DNA from: Stenotrophomonas nematodicola
Lineage (GTDB): Bacteria > Pseudomonadota > Gammaproteobacteria > Xanthomonadales > Xanthomonadaceae
Direction: 5' to 3'
Assembly: GCF_009467805.1 (NCBI RefSeq)
Contig: NZ_WIAY01000001.1
Span: 1,120,982-1,184,981 of the forward strand
Length of the DNA stretch: 64,000 bases
Made by a program: the position numbers and the translations under genes. Within the stretch, counting starts at the first letter, position 1, and each line of letters begins with the position of its first letter. Positions 8,992 to 19,045 of the stretch are shown one piece after another. A model generated the notes under the pieces. That model saw nothing but the letters and a program-made list of their open reading frames with translations, made no database searches and was not told the DNA's origin.

Positions 8992-10491
8992 ATGCCTCCC
9001 GAGCTGACAGCCGCCCTGGCGCTCTGCCGCAACCTGCCCTCGCCACCCGGTATCGCCTTGCGCATCATCGAGCTGGCGCAGGACCCGGAAGCGGACATCA
9101 CCACTGCCGCCGACATCATCGCCATCGACATGGCGTTGAGCGCGCGCATGCTGCGCATCGCCAACTCGCCGCTGTACGCCAGCCGCCGCCGGATCGAAAA
9201 CCTCGGCCAGGCACTGACCATGCTCGGCCTCAACGCCACCGTCAGCCTCGCCCTTGGCTTCACCGTGACCCAGGGGCTCACCGACCCGGGCGAAGGCCAG
9301 GACCTGCGCGAACGCGCATGGCGACGCAGCATTCTCAGCGCCCTCGCCGCCAGCCTGCTCGGCCAGGCGCGGGGTCTGCGCAAGGCCGAAGAGCTGATGC
9401 TGGCCGGCCTGCTGCAGGACATCGGCGTGCTCGCGCTGGCCCAGGCCGAGCCGGAACGCTATCTGCCCCTGCTCCGCCAGGCCGCCGACAACGACGCGCT
9501 GGTGGCACTGGAACGTGAACACCTCGCCTGCAGCCATGCCGACGTAGGCGCCTGGATCGCCGAAGCGTGGGCCTTGCCGCGCTACCTGGTGGAGAGCATC
9601 GCGCGCAGCGAGCAGCCCGAGGCCACCGAAGACACCTTCCAGGCCTGCGTCGCCGTCTCGGGCGCGGTAGCCGACATCTGGCTGAGCCGCGACGCCGATG
9701 CGGCCCGCGAACACGCCCTGCAGCTGGTCAATACCCGGCTGCAGCTGGACAGCGCCCAGTTCGACCAGGTCCTGGCGCGCATCAGCGAAGCGCTGCCGGA
9801 CATCGGCGCCCTGTTCGAGACCACCCTGTTCTCCCCGGCGCGCGTCCAGCAGCTGATCGACCACGCCCAGGAACTGGCCACCCTGCGCAACCTGCGCGAG
9901 ATGCAGGACGCCGCCCAGGCCCGCAAGCGCGCCGATGAATTCGAGGCGCGCGCCAACCGGCTGGCCGAGCAGGCCCATCGCGATGCCCTGACCGGCGTCC
10001 TCAACCGCCGCCAGCTCGAGGCCGTGCTGGAACAGGAGTTCCTGCGCGCCACCCGGCACGGCTGGCCCCTGTCGGTGGCCTTCATCGACCTGGACGACTT
10101 CAAGAAGATCAACGATGCCCACGGCCACCTGATGGGCGACCAGGTCCTGCGCATGTTCGCCAGCAAGCTGCAGGAGCAGCTCCGCAACAGCGACACCGTG
10201 GCCCGCTTCGGCGGCGAGGAGTTCATCGCCCTGCTGCCCAACACCACCGAACCGGTGGCCCTGGAAGTGGTACGCCGGGTCCTGGCCAACATCGTCAACA
10301 CGCCGATGGCCGAACTGGAGGGAGGCCCCCTGTTCGTGACCTTCTCGGCCGGCGTGGCGACCCAGGGCGGTTACGAGCGTTTCGCCGATGTTCAGGACCT
10401 GCTGAAGGCCGCCGACGACGTGCTGTACCGCTCCAAGAACCTGGGCCGCAACCGCGTCATCGCTCGCTCCCCGAGCTCCGCCCCGGCCTGA
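8992..10491 (+). CDS. HDOD-GGDEF protein, probable diguanylate cyclase
   Basis: Two-domain signalling protein (499 aa). An HDOD domain (about 10-215) starts [27 protein letters not shown] short coiled-coil linker near 310-330 leads to a GGDEF domain with the active site GGEEF at 407-411 and the inhibitory I-site RNSD at 398-401, so it is expected to make c-di-GMP with product feedback (family knowledge). The start at ATG 8992 is chosen because HDOD homology begins immediately after it. An in-frame extension back to 8698 is unlike any domain. No signal peptide. It sits just upstream of pyrH but pyrH has its own promoter candidate. Confidence 0.85.
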   Translation: MPPELTAALALCRNLPSPPGIALRIIELAQDPEADITTAADIIAIDMALSARMLRIANSPLYASRRRIENLGQALTMLGLNATVSLALGFTVTQGLTDPGEGQDLRERAWRRSILSALAASLLGQARGLRKAEELMLAGLLQDIGVLALAQAEPERYLPLLRQAADNDALVALEREHLACSHADVGAWIAEAWALPRYLVESIARSEQPEATEDTFQACVAVSGAVADIWLSRDADAAREHALQLVNTRLQLDSAQFDQVLARISEALPDIGALFETTLFSPARVQQLIDHAQELATLRNLREMQDAAQARKRADEFEARANRLAEQAHRDALTGVLNRRQLEAVLEQEFLRATRHGWPLSVAFIDLDDFKKINDAHGHLMGDQVLRMFASKLQEQLRNSDTVARFGGEEFIALLPNTTEPVALEVVRRVLANIVNTPMAELEGGPLFVTFSAGVATQGGYERFADVQDLLKAADDVLYRSKNLGRNRVIARSPSSAPA

Positions 10492-10578
10492 ACGGGGCCG
10501 TGACGACAGGCCCCCGGCGGTCCCGCCACGGACGCCGCAGTGCAGCAAAATAATCCTGCTCCGCGGCCCGGCTTCCAG

Positions 10579-10584
10579 TAGAAT
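10579..10584 (+). promoter_or_regulatory. -10 element upstream of pyrH
   Basis: TAGAAT about 31 bp before the pyrH ATG. The region 10492-10615 has no gene. A clear -35 is not seen. Confidence 0.35.
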
Positions 10585-10615
10585 TCCCGCGTTTTCCACG
10601 CATCCAGAGGCCACC

Positions 10616-11347
10616 ATGTCCAATCTCACCTATCGCCGCATCCTGCTGAAAGTTTCCGGGGAGGCGCTGATGGGAGACGAGGACTACGGCATCGACCCCA
10701 AAGTGATCCACCGGCTGGCGCGTGAAGTGCTCGAGGCCCAGCAGGCCGGGGCTGAAGTCGCCCTGGTCATCGGCGGCGGCAACATCTTCCGCGGCGCCGG
10801 CCTGGCCGCAGGCGGCATGGACCGCGTCACCGGCGACCAGATGGGCATGCTCGCCACGGTGATCAACGCGCTGGCCATGCAGGATGCGCTGGAAAAGCTC
10901 GGCGCCAAGGCGCGCGTGATGAGCGCGATCAAGATCAACGATGTGTGCGAGGACTACATCCGCCGCCGCGCCATCCGGCACCTGGAAAAGGGTCGCCTGG
11001 TGATCTTCGCCGCCGGCGTCGGCAGCCCGTTCTTCACCACCGACTCCGGTGCCGCCCTGCGCGCCATCGAGATCGGCGCGGATCTGCTGTTGAAGGCCAC
11101 CAAGGTCGATGGCGTCTACGACAAGGACCCCAACAAGTACAGCGATGCCGTGCGCTTTGACACGCTGAGCTACGACGAAGTGATCCGCCGCGGCCTGGAA
11201 GTGATGGATACCGCCGCCTTCGCACTGGCGCGCGACAGCGACCTGCCGCTGCGCGTGTTCGACATGGGCCAGCCGGGCGAACTGCTGAAGATCCTGCACG
11301 GCGAGAACATCGGCACCCTGGTGCAGGGCCGCGACAGCGCTGCCTGA
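10616..11347 (+). CDS. pyrH: UMP kinase
   Basis: UMP kinase (243 aa), making UDP from UMP and ATP for pyrimidine nucleotides and nucleotide-sugars. Amino-acid-kinase fold motifs are clear: LKVSGEAL near residue 12, [10 protein letters not shown] near 57, [16 protein letters not shown] near 135 and [10 protein letters not shown] near 163. The length matches the family. It is followed 138 bp later by frr, the usual order in bacteria, though frr also has its own TATAAT. Confidence 0.98.
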   Translation: MSNLTYRRILLKVSGEALMGDEDYGIDPKVIHRLAREVLEAQQAGAEVALVIGGGNIFRGAGLAAGGMDRVTGDQMGMLATVINALAMQDALEKLGAKARVMSAIKINDVCEDYIRRRAIRHLEKGRLVIFAAGVGSPFFTTDSGAALRAIEIGADLLLKATKVDGVYDKDPNKYSDAVRFDTLSYDEVIRRGLEVMDTAAFALARDSDLPLRVFDMGQPGELLKILHGENIGTLVQGRDSAA

Positions 11348-11446
11348 CCCCCGCCGCCGCCGGCAAACGGCACCGATTCCGCAACCGCAGCCCACGCAGC
11401 GGCGCGGAACTGGTGCCGATGGGCCCGGTATCGGCCCGTATTCGCC

Positions 11447-11452
11447 TATAAT
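11447..11452 (+). promoter_or_regulatory. -10 element upstream of frr
   Basis: Perfect TATAAT ending 33 bp before the frr start, in a 138-bp gap between pyrH and frr. No good -35 is visible at 16-18 bp. It suggests an internal promoter for frr-uppS-cdsA-dxr. Confidence 0.5.
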
Positions 11453-11485
11453 CGCCCGATTCCAGTTACATCCAGGATTCGGGCG

Positions 11486-12043
11486 ATGCTCAACGATATC
11501 AAGCAGGACGCGCAGACGCGCATGGCAAAGAGCATCGATGCTCTGAAGCACACCCTCACCTCCATCCGCACCGGCCGCGCATCGCCGTCGCTGCTGGACC
11601 GGATCACCGTCAAGGCCTACGGCACCGACACGCCGCTCAACCAGGTCGCCTCGATCAGCGTCTCCGAGGGCCATTCGCTGGTCATCACGCTGTTCGACAA
11701 GGGCATGATCAAGGACGTCGAGAAGGCCATCTACGCCTCCGACCTCGGCCTGACCCCGAACGTGGCCGGCACCGTGATCCGCCTGAACCTGCCGCCGCCG
11801 ACCGAGGAGCGCCGCAAGGAGCTGGGCAAGCAGGTGCAGAAGGAAGGCGAAGGCGCCAAGATCGCCATCCGCAACATCCGCCAGGACGCCAACAAGGCGA
11901 TCGCCGCGCTGCTCAAGGACAAGTCGATCAGCGAAGACGACAAGAAGCGCGGTGAAGACGACATCCAGAAGCTGACCGACAAGTCCATCAAGGACGTCGA
12001 CAGTGTCGTGGCAGAGAAAGAAAAGGAACTGATGGCGGTCTGA
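11486..12043 (+). CDS. frr: ribosome recycling factor
   Basis: RRF (185 aa), which splits post-termination ribosomes together with EF-G. Two-domain family pattern is seen: helix 1 [31 protein letters not shown], the beta domain (residues about 30-105) with [13 protein letters not shown], then two long C-terminal helices. The length is typical. Six bases separate it from uppS, indicating one transcript. Confidence 0.98.
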   Translation: MLNDIKQDAQTRMAKSIDALKHTLTSIRTGRASPSLLDRITVKAYGTDTPLNQVASISVSEGHSLVITLFDKGMIKDVEKAIYASDLGLTPNVAGTVIRLNLPPPTEERRKELGKQVQKEGEGAKIAIRNIRQDANKAIAALLKDKSISEDDKKRGEDDIQKLTDKSIKDVDSVVAEKEKELMAV

Positions 12044-12049
12044 GCCCCC

Positions 12050-12820
12050 ATGACCTCAGCCCCGTCCAGCGGCACTGCCGCGCCCCTGCCCCGCCACCTG
12101 GCCATCATCATGGATGGCAACGGGCGCTGGGCACAGAAGCGTCGTCGCCCGCGCGTGATCGGCCATCGTGCCGGCGCGCGCGCGGTCAATCGCACCATCG
12201 ACTTCTGCCTGGAGCGCGGCATCGCCGTGCTGACCCTGTTCGCCTTCTCCAGTGAGAACTGGGGGAGGCCGCAGGAGGAAGTGGATGCGCTGATGAAGCT
12301 GTTCCTCAATGCGCTCGATCGCGAAGTGGACGAGCTGCACCGGCGCGGGGTCCGCGTACGCTTCATCGGCGACCGCCAGCGCTTCGGCGCCGGCCTGGTC
12401 AGCCGCATGCAGCTGGCCGAACAACGCACCGCCGACAACCGCGCGATGACCCTGAACATCGCGGCCAGCTACGGCGGCCGCCAGGACATCGCGCAGGCCG
12501 CGCGCGACCTTGCCGCCGAAGTGGCGGCCAGTCGCCTGCTGCCCGAGCAGATCGACGAAGCCCTGCTCGGCAGCCGCATCGCGCTGGCCGACCTGCCGCC
12601 CCCGGATCTGTTCATCCGCACCGGCGGCGACACCCGCATCAGCAATTTCCTGCTGTGGCAGCTGGCCTATACCGAACTGTGGTTCACCGACGTGTTGTGG
12701 CCCGAGTTCGATGCCGCCGTCCTGCAGCAGGCCCTGGATGCCTACGCCGCGCGTGAACGTCGTTTCGGCCTGACCAGCGCCCAGATCGCCGCCCTGGCCA
12801 CCGAGACCACGACCCCATGA
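12050..12820 (+). CDS. uppS: undecaprenyl diphosphate synthase (cis-prenyltransferase)
   Basis: UppS (256 aa) condenses IPP onto farnesyl-PP to make the C55 lipid carrier for peptidoglycan and O-antigen. Signature motifs: HLAIIMDGNGRWA (about 16-28, catalytic Asp in MDGN), FAFSSENWGRP (about 65-75) and DLFIRTGGDTRISNFLLWQ (about 185-203). A short Ser/Pro-rich N-terminal extension precedes the catalytic core. The stop overlaps the cdsA start by 4 bp. Confidence 0.97.
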   Translation: MTSAPSSGTAAPLPRHLAIIMDGNGRWAQKRRRPRVIGHRAGARAVNRTIDFCLERGIAVLTLFAFSSENWGRPQEEVDALMKLFLNALDREVDELHRRGVRVRFIGDRQRFGAGLVSRMQLAEQRTADNRAMTLNIAASYGGRQDIAQAARDLAAEVAASRLLPEQIDEALLGSRIALADLPPPDLFIRTGGDTRISNFLLWQLAYTELWFTDVLWPEFDAAVLQQALDAYAARERRFGLTSAQIAALATETTTP

Positions 12821-13641
12821 CCAGAACCCGAGTCATCGCCGCACTGATCATGGCGCCGGTCGCCATTGCGGCCATCCTGCTGCTGCCGACCCCGTGGCTG
12901 GCCGCCGCCGCCGCCGCCGTGTTCCTGATCGGCCTGTGGGAATGGCTGAAGCTGGCCGATGTCGACGACACCCTCGCCCGCACCGTGCTGCTGGTCCTGA
13001 ACCTGGTGCTGATGGTGCTGATCGTGTGGGCCGGCGACGGCTCGCTGGTGCTGTACCAGATCGCCGCACTGATCGGCATCGGCTGGTGGGTGCTGGCCCT
13101 GGTATGGCTGCGCTTCTTCAACTTCGGCGCCAGCCCGAGCAGCCCGGCGCGTGCGCTCAAGCTGCTCGCCGGCACCCTGGCCATCGTCCCGGCCTGGGCC
13201 TCGCTGGTGCTGATCCATGCCAGCGGCAGCAACGGCCACCTGTGGCTGCTGACCGCGTTGGCGGTGGTGTGGGCAGCCGATTCGGGCGCCTACTTTGCCG
13301 GCCGCACCTTCGGCCGCACCAAACTGGCGCCGCGGATCAGCCCCAACAAGACCTGGGAAGGCCTGGGCGGCGGCATGGTCGCCGGCCTGCTGGTCGCGCT
13401 GGGCTTCGGTTTCATCGCCGGGGTCGAGAGCGGCCACCTGGTGGGCCTGACCATCACCGCTGTCGTCACCGTGTTCGCCTCGGTGCTGGGTGATCTGTTC
13501 GAGAGCCTGATCAAGCGCCACGCCGGCGCCAAGGACTCCGGCCACATCATCCCCGGCCACGGCGGCGTGCTGGACCGCGTCGACGGCGTGCTGGCCGCCC
13601 TGCCGGTCTTCGCCCTCGGCAAGGAAATCTTCGGATTCTGA
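12817..13641 (+). CDS. cdsA: phosphatidate cytidylyltransferase
   Basis: CdsA (274 aa), an inner-membrane enzyme making CDP-diacylglycerol from phosphatidic acid and CTP. About eight hydrophobic segments are visible. The C-terminal CDS signature is intact: [13 protein letters not shown] followed by [18 protein letters not shown] (residues about 225-260). ATGA overlap with uppS and 2 bp to dxr show tight coupling. Confidence 0.97.
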   Translation: MTRTRVIAALIMAPVAIAAILLLPTPWLAAAAAAVFLIGLWEWLKLADVDDTLARTVLLVLNLVLMVLIVWAGDGSLVLYQIAALIGIGWWVLALVWLRFFNFGASPSSPARALKLLAGTLAIVPAWASLVLIHASGSNGHLWLLTALAVVWAADSGAYFAGRTFGRTKLAPRISPNKTWEGLGGGMVAGLLVALGFGFIAGVESGHLVGLTITAVVTVFASVLGDLFESLIKRHAGAKDSGHIIPGHGGVLDRVDGVLAALPVFALGKEIFGF

Positions 13642-13643
13642 GC

Positions 13644-14834
13644 ATGACCAGCGTCAACACCCCCCGCCAGGTCGCCGTGTTCGGCGCCACCGGTTCGATC
13701 GGCGCATCCGCGCTGGACGTGATGGCACGCCATCCCGACCGGTATCGCGCCAGCGTGCTGGCTGCCGGCCGTCAGGTCGACGCGCTGGTCGCGCTGTGCG
13801 TGGCGCATCGGCCCGATCACGCGGTGATCGCCGACGCGACCCTGTATCCGGCCCTTCGCGCCGGCCTGCAGGCCGCCGGGCTGGCCACCGAAGCGCATGC
13901 CGGGGCGGCCGCACTGGATGCCCTGGCCGCCAGCGATGCCTGCGACACCCTGGTGGCGGCCATTGTCGGCGCGGCCGGGCTGTCGTCCACGCTGGCCGCA
14001 GCCCGGGCCGGCAAGCGCATCCTGCTGGCCAACAAGGAGTCGCTGGTGCTGGCCGGCGAACTGCTGATGCGCCAGGCTGCCGCGGCCGGCGCCGAGATCA
14101 TCCCGATCGACAGCGAGCACAGCGCCATTTTCCAGTGCCTGCGCTCCTGTGACGCCAGCCTGGACGGGGCCGGCGTCCGCCGCATCATCCTCACCGCCTC
14201 GGGTGGCCCGTTCCGCGGCCGCCGCCGCGCCGAGCTGGCCGACGTCACTCCGGCCCAGGCCGTGGCGCACCCGAAATGGTCGATGGGGCCGAAGATCTCG
14301 GTCGATTCGGCGACGTTGATGAACAAGGGCCTGGAAGTGATCGAGGCCCACCACCTGTTCAACGTGCCCGGCGAGCGCATCGACGTGCTGGTGCACCCGC
14401 AGAGCCTGGTCCACTCGCTGGTCGAGTTCGTGGATGGGTCCACCCTGGCCCAGCTCGGCCTGCCGGACATGCGCACCACGCTGGCCGTCGGCCTGGGCTG
14501 GCCCCGCCGGATCGACTCGGGTGTCGGCGGGCTGGACCTGCTGACCCAGGGACGGCTGGATTTCGAGGCCCCCGACACCGACGCCTTCCCCTGCCTGAAG
14601 CTTGCGTGGCAGGCGATGGCCGCCGGCGGTACCGCGCCGGCCGTGCTCAATGCGGCCAATGAAGTGGCGGTTTCAGCGTTTCTTCAGGGTCGGATCGCTT
14701 TCCTTGCCATTCCGGCGCTGGTGGCTAACGCTCTGTCAACACTGTCGGTGGAGTCCGCCGATACACTGGAGGTCCTGCTGAGCGCGGACCGCCGTGCCCG
14801 CCAGATCACCGAAGCCGCCATCGACCCCGCCTGA
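13644..14834 (+). CDS. dxr: 1-deoxy-D-xylulose 5-phosphate reductoisomerase
   Basis: Dxr (396 aa) catalyses the NADPH-dependent second step of the MEP isoprenoid pathway, feeding the UppS two genes upstream. It has the Rossmann motif [18 protein letters not shown] near the N-terminus, [14 protein letters not shown] near residue 130, the metal/substrate motif [13 protein letters not shown] near 153, and [21 protein letters not shown] near 210. Length is typical. Confidence 0.98.
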   Translation: MTSVNTPRQVAVFGATGSIGASALDVMARHPDRYRASVLAAGRQVDALVALCVAHRPDHAVIADATLYPALRAGLQAAGLATEAHAGAAALDALAASDACDTLVAAIVGAAGLSSTLAAARAGKRILLANKESLVLAGELLMRQAAAAGAEIIPIDSEHSAIFQCLRSCDASLDGAGVRRIILTASGGPFRGRRRAELADVTPAQAVAHPKWSMGPKISVDSATLMNKGLEVIEAHHLFNVPGERIDVLVHPQSLVHSLVEFVDGSTLAQLGLPDMRTTLAVGLGWPRRIDSGVGGLDLLTQGRLDFEAPDTDAFPCLKLAWQAMAAGGTAPAVLNAANEVAVSAFLQGRIAFLAIPALVANALSTLSVESADTLEVLLSADRRARQITEAAIDPA

Positions 14835-14868
14835 ATGCCCGACGCTCCCTCTTACTTTGCCATCGCTC

Positions 14869-16227
14869 ATGGGTGACTTCATCGGATCGGTCTGGTGGAT
14901 GATCGTCAGCCTTGGGCTGCTGGTGACCTTCCATGAGTTTGGCCACTACTGGGTCGCGCGCCGCTGTGGGGTGAAGGTACTGCGCTTCTCTGTCGGCTTC
15001 GGCCGGCCCCTGTGGATGCGCCGCAACCGCGCCGGCACCGAATTCGCGATTGCCGCCATTCCGCTCGGTGGCTACGTGAAGATGCTCGATGAGCGCGAGG
15101 TCGAGGTACCGCTGGCCGAGCGCTCGCAGGCCTTCAACAACAAGACCGTCTGGCAGCGGATCGCGGTCGTGGCCGCCGGCCCGCTGGCCAACCTGCTGCT
15201 CTGCGTGGCCCTGCTCTGGGCGATGTTCGTGATCGGTCGCCAGGACTATTCGGCCACCATCGGCCGCACCACGGGCATGGCCCAGGCCGCCGGCCTCCAG
15301 GCCGGCGACCGGGTGCTGCGGGTGGACGGGCGCGACGTCGTCACCGCCGGCGAGGCCAGCATGGCCCTGACCACGGCGGCGATGGACCGCAAGGACGCGC
15401 AGGTCGAGGTGCTGGACACCCAGGACCAGCAGCGCACCCGCCTCCTGCCGCTGTCACAGCTGCCGGCCGGCTTCGACGAGCGCCGTGTTCCGGTGCTGGC
15501 GGGCCTGAACTGGCAGTACTGGCTGCAGCCGGCACTGGTGGACAGCGTGGTGCCGGGCTCGGCGGCGGACGGCGTGCTGCTGCCGGGCGACCTGATCGTG
15601 GCCGTGGACGGACAGCGCATCGAAGCGGCCGACCAGGTGCCGGCCCAGGTGCTGGCGCTTGGCCAGCGCGGTGGCGCGGGCATGATCGACGTGCTGCGTG
15701 CCGGTGAACGGCTGGCGCTCGAGGTCACCCCCCAGGCGGGCAAGGGTCCGCGCGGCCAGGCGACCTGGCAGCTCGGCATCGCCTTCCCGCAGGGCCATGC
15801 CCCGGCCTACGACGCCGAGCTGAAGTTCGGCCCGTTCGCCGCCGTGCCGGTGGCGCTGCGCGAAACCGCCCGCCTGGCCGGCGATTCGCTGGGCATGATG
15901 CGCCGCATCGTGACCGGCAACGCCTCCCTGAAGAACGTGTCCGGGCCGGTCACCATCGCCCAGGTGGCCAATGGCACGGCCAAGCGCGGGGTGGACTGGT
16001 TCCTGTATTTCCTGGCCCTGCTGTCGCTGAGCCTGTGCATCATCAACCTGCTGCCCATCCCCATCTTGGACGGCGGGCACCTGCTGTATTACCTTATTGA
16101 GTTGGTCAAGGGCAGCCCGCTCAGTGAGCGCGCCATGGCCGCCGGTCAGTACATCGGCCTGGCGCTGCTGGCGGGACTGATGGGATTGGCGTTCTACAAC
16201 GACATCCTTGGTCTGGCCCAGCGATGA
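14869..16227 (+). CDS. rseP: RseP site-2 intramembrane metalloprotease
   Basis: RseP (452 aa) cleaves anti-sigma factors such as RseA inside the inner membrane during envelope stress. The zinc site HEFGH is at residues 22-26 in the first membrane helix. Two PDZ domains lie between the early and late helices (around 115-190 and 210-290). The second active-site motif NLLPIPILDGGHLL is near residue 390. ATG 14869 is chosen because it puts the first helix at the N-terminus. An in-frame extension to 14794 lies inside dxr and lacks homology. Confidence 0.95.
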   Translation: MGDFIGSVWWMIVSLGLLVTFHEFGHYWVARRCGVKVLRFSVGFGRPLWMRRNRAGTEFAIAAIPLGGYVKMLDEREVEVPLAERSQAFNNKTVWQRIAVVAAGPLANLLLCVALLWAMFVIGRQDYSATIGRTTGMAQAAGLQAGDRVLRVDGRDVVTAGEASMALTTAAMDRKDAQVEVLDTQDQQRTRLLPLSQLPAGFDERRVPVLAGLNWQYWLQPALVDSVVPGSAADGVLLPGDLIVAVDGQRIEAADQVPAQVLALGQRGGAGMIDVLRAGERLALEVTPQAGKGPRGQATWQLGIAFPQGHAPAYDAELKFGPFAAVPVALRETARLAGDSLGMMRRIVTGNASLKNVSGPVTIAQVANGTAKRGVDWFLYFLALLSLSLCIINLLPIPILDGGHLLYYLIELVKGSPLSERAMAAGQYIGLALLAGLMGLAFYNDILGLAQR

Positions 16228-16299
16228 ACTTTTTTCTTTTGTCGTCGTCTTACACGCCGGCATCCCGCAATGTTGAAATCGACTCCAACCGGACGTGAC

Positions 16300-18723
16300 A
16301 TGACGCGACTCCCCAATCGCCGCCTGCTTGCCCTCGCACTCGCCGCCGGTTTCGGCGCGCCCGCCCTGGCGCAGGCAGCCGAGCCCTTCACCGTCAGCGA
16401 CATCCGTGTCGATGGTCTGCAGCGCATCACCTCCGGTACCGTGTTCACCTACCTCCCGGTGGAGCGTGGCGACACCCTGACCGACAACAAGGTCGGCGAG
16501 ACCATCCGCGCCCTGTACAAGACCGGTTTCTTCGAAGACGTGCAGATCGACCGCCAGGGCAACATCATGGTGGTGACCGTGCGTGAGCGCCCGGCGATCA
16601 ACAAGCTGACCGTCACCGGCAACAAGGACATCAAGAGCGACCAGCTGCTCAAGGGCCTGAGCGACATCGGCCTGACCGAGGGCGGCACCTTCGACCGCCT
16701 GAGCCTGGACCGCGTGACCCAGGAACTGCGCCGCCAGTACAACGATCGCGGCAAATACAACGTCGACATCACCCCGACCGTGAGCCCGCTGGACCGCAAT
16801 CGCGTGGACATCACCATCGCGATCAAGGAAGGCAAGGCCGCCAAGATCCAGCACGTGAACCTGGTGGGCACCGAGAAGTTCGCCTCCGAGGACATCCTGG
16901 AAACCTGGGAATCCAAGGAGCACAACTGGGCCTCGTGGTATCGCCGCGACGACCAGTACTCCAAGGAAAAGCTGTCCGGCGACCTGGAAAAGCTCAACTC
17001 CTGGTACCTGGACCGCGGCTACGTGGACTTCAGCATCGACTCCACCCAGGTGTCGATCAGCCCCGACAAGCGCGACATGTTCATCACCGCCGGCGTGACC
17101 GAGGGTGAGCAGTACAAGATTTCCGAGATCAAGGTCACCGGCGACACCATCCTGCCGCAGGAGGATGTCGAGCGCATGGTGATCCAGAAGTCCGGCGACA
17201 CGTTCTCGCGTGCGCTGCTGGAATTCAGCTCGGATGCGATCACCAATTCGCTGTCCAACATCGGCTACGCCTTTGCCAAGGTCAACCCGATCCCGACCAG
17301 CAACCGCGCCGACCGTACCGTGGCGATCAACATGCAGGTCGTGCCGGGTCCGCGCGTGCAGGTGCGCCGCATCACGTTCAAGGGCAACACCCGCACCTCC
17401 GACGAAGTGCTGCGTCGCGAAATGCGCCAGTTCGAGAACAGCTGGTACTCGCAGGCCGCGATCGACCGCTCCAAGATCCGCCTGCAGCGCCTGGGCTACT
17501 TCGAGGCGGTGGACGTGGAAACCCCGCAGGTCACCGGCAGCAACGACCAGGTGGACGTGGTCTACAACGTCAAGGAAACCACGTCGGGCAGCTTCGTGTT
17601 CGGCCTGGGCTATTCGCAGTCCTACGGCATGACCACCTCGGTGCAGCTGTCGCAGAACAACTTCCTCGGCGGCGGCAACCGCGTGTCGGTCGAAGCCTCG
17701 CGCAGCAGCTACCTGCAGCGCTACGGTTTCTCCTACACCAACCCCTACTTCACCGATGACGGCGTCTCGCTGGGCTACAACCTGTCCTGGCGCGAACTGG
17801 ACTACTCCGACTTCAACACCGCGCAGTACAACAGCACCAACGGTGCGGCGCAGATGATCTTCGGCGTGCCGATCACCGAGAACGACACCGTCTCGCTGAT
17901 GTTCGGCATCGACAGCAACCAGATCACCACCTACCGGGAGGCCACGCCGGAGGCGATCATCGACTACATCAACGCGGTCGGCCAGCGCACGTTCCACTCC
18001 TGGCGTACCGAGCTGGGCTGGGCGCGCGATACCCGCAACGACTACTTCATGCCCACCCGCGGTACCTACCAGCGCGTCGGCCTGGAGACCACGCTGCCGG
18101 GCTCGACGGTCGAGTACTACAAGCTGAACTACCAGTTCTCCAAGTACTGGCCGATCATGCCGTCGCTGGTGATCAACACCCGCGCGGAAATCGGCTACGG
18201 CGACAGCTACGGCAAGGACGTCACCCGCGACCTCTGCTACACCCCGCCCACCACCGACAACCCGAATCCGACGCAGACAGTGAACTGCAATACGTCCTCG
18301 CCGGACTACCGCAAGACCGTGACCGCCACGGGCCTGCCGTTCTACGAGAACTTCTACGCCGGCGGCACCAACTCGGTGCGCGGCTTCGAAGACAACACGC
18401 TGGGCCCGCGTTCGGAAGCCATCAACGGGTACAGCAACGGCCAGCCGCTGGGCGGTTCGCTGAAGACGGTCGGCTCGATCGAAGCGTACTTCCCGCGTCT
18501 GTTCGACAGCCCGTCGGCACGCATCTCGGCGTTCCTGGACTTCGGCAACGTGTACACCGGGGTGGACAACTTCAAGGCCAACGAGCTGCGCGTGTCCACC
18601 GGTGTGGCGCTGTTGTGGCGCGCACCGGTCGGTCCGATCTCGATCAGCTACGCCTTCCCGCTCAAGAAGGAAGACGGCGACGAGATCGAGCGTCTCCAGT
18701 TCACGTTCGGCGGCCAGTTCTAA
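16300..18723 (+). CDS. bamA: outer-membrane assembly factor BamA
   Basis: BamA (807 aa), the central barrel that inserts beta-barrel proteins into the outer membrane. A signal peptide MTRLPNRRLLALALAAGF... is cleaved near AQAAEP. Five POTRA domains follow (about 25-425; the first begins FTVSDIRVDGLQRI), then a 16-strand barrel containing the NSVRGFEDNTLGPR motif (the VRGF signature) and a terminal aromatic residue (GGQF). I chose ATG 16300 over ATG 16270 because it directly gives an n-region and hydrophobic core; 16270 would add ten residues. It is followed by a strong terminator, and no skp gene follows. Confidence 0.96.
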   Translation: MTRLPNRRLLALALAAGFGAPALAQAAEPFTVSDIRVDGLQRITSGTVFTYLPVERGDTLTDNKVGETIRALYKTGFFEDVQIDRQGNIMVVTVRERPAINKLTVTGNKDIKSDQLLKGLSDIGLTEGGTFDRLSLDRVTQELRRQYNDRGKYNVDITPTVSPLDRNRVDITIAIKEGKAAKIQHVNLVGTEKFASEDILETWESKEHNWASWYRRDDQYSKEKLSGDLEKLNSWYLDRGYVDFSIDSTQVSISPDKRDMFITAGVTEGEQYKISEIKVTGDTILPQEDVERMVIQKSGDTFSRALLEFSSDAITNSLSNIGYAFAKVNPIPTSNRADRTVAINMQVVPGPRVQVRRITFKGNTRTSDEVLRREMRQFENSWYSQAAIDRSKIRLQRLGYFEAVDVETPQVTGSNDQVDVVYNVKETTSGSFVFGLGYSQSYGMTTSVQLSQNNFLGGGNRVSVEASRSSYLQRYGFSYTNPYFTDDGVSLGYNLSWRELDYSDFNTAQYNSTNGAAQMIFGVPITENDTVSLMFGIDSNQITTYREATPEAIIDYINAVGQRTFHSWRTELGWARDTRNDYFMPTRGTYQRVGLETTLPGSTVEYYKLNYQFSKYWPIMPSLVINTRAEIGYGDSYGKDVTRDLCYTPPTTDNPNPTQTVNCNTSSPDYRKTVTATGLPFYENFYAGGTNSVRGFEDNTLGPRSEAINGYSNGQPLGGSLKTVGSIEAYFPRLFDSPSARISAFLDFGNVYTGVDNFKANELRVSTGVALLWRAPVGPISISYAFPLKKEDGDEIERLQFTFGGQF

Positions 18724-18739
18724 GCGTCGGACGCATCAG

Positions 18740-18775
18740 CAGAAACGCCGGGCATGTCCCGGCGTTTCTGTTTTC
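18740..18775 (+). terminator. rho-independent terminator after bamA
   Basis: Perfect 13-bp stem (CAGAAACGCCGGG pairing with CCCGGCGTTTCTG), loop CATGT, then TTTTC. It separates bamA from lpxD. Confidence 0.88.
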
Positions 18776-19045
18776 GAGCCTCAAGCCGCAAAGCAAACGG
18801 CGAACGGCAGCATTTCACCTGCTACGGGCTGGAGCCGCCGCCGGGTAGCCCCGCGCCGGGACGTCCGCCGCGAACCCGCCCCGACCCACCCAAGCCAGAC
18901 GTCCCTTCAGCCACACGCTGTTCGCCTGAATCCAACAGCAGCCGGGCACAGCCGGGGGGTACACAGCCCATCGTACGCGCGTGGTGGATCAGGCCCGGAA
19001 AGGGCCGAACATGACCGAAGTCACGGCACACGGTAAACTTCCGGC
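18776..19045 (+). other. intergenic region bamA-lpxD, no gene seen
   Basis: Together with the terminator this makes a 322-bp gap where many gamma-proteobacteria carry skp. No coding pattern or signal peptide is visible. The only element I can name is TAAACT at 19034-19039, a -10-like hexamer 6 nt before the lpxD start codon. Confidence 0.6.
19034..19039 (+). promoter_or_regulatory. -10-like hexamer directly before lpxD
   Basis: TAAACT ends 6 nt before the GTG of lpxD and no Shine-Dalgarno lies between them. If used, transcription would begin at or next to the start codon, giving a leaderless mRNA. Confidence 0.45.

Noticed and set aside
15454..17997. 847-codon open frame antisense to rseP and bamA
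   Set aside because: Shadow of two well-recognised genes; low-complexity His/Gly-rich composition typical of antisense frames in GC-rich DNA.
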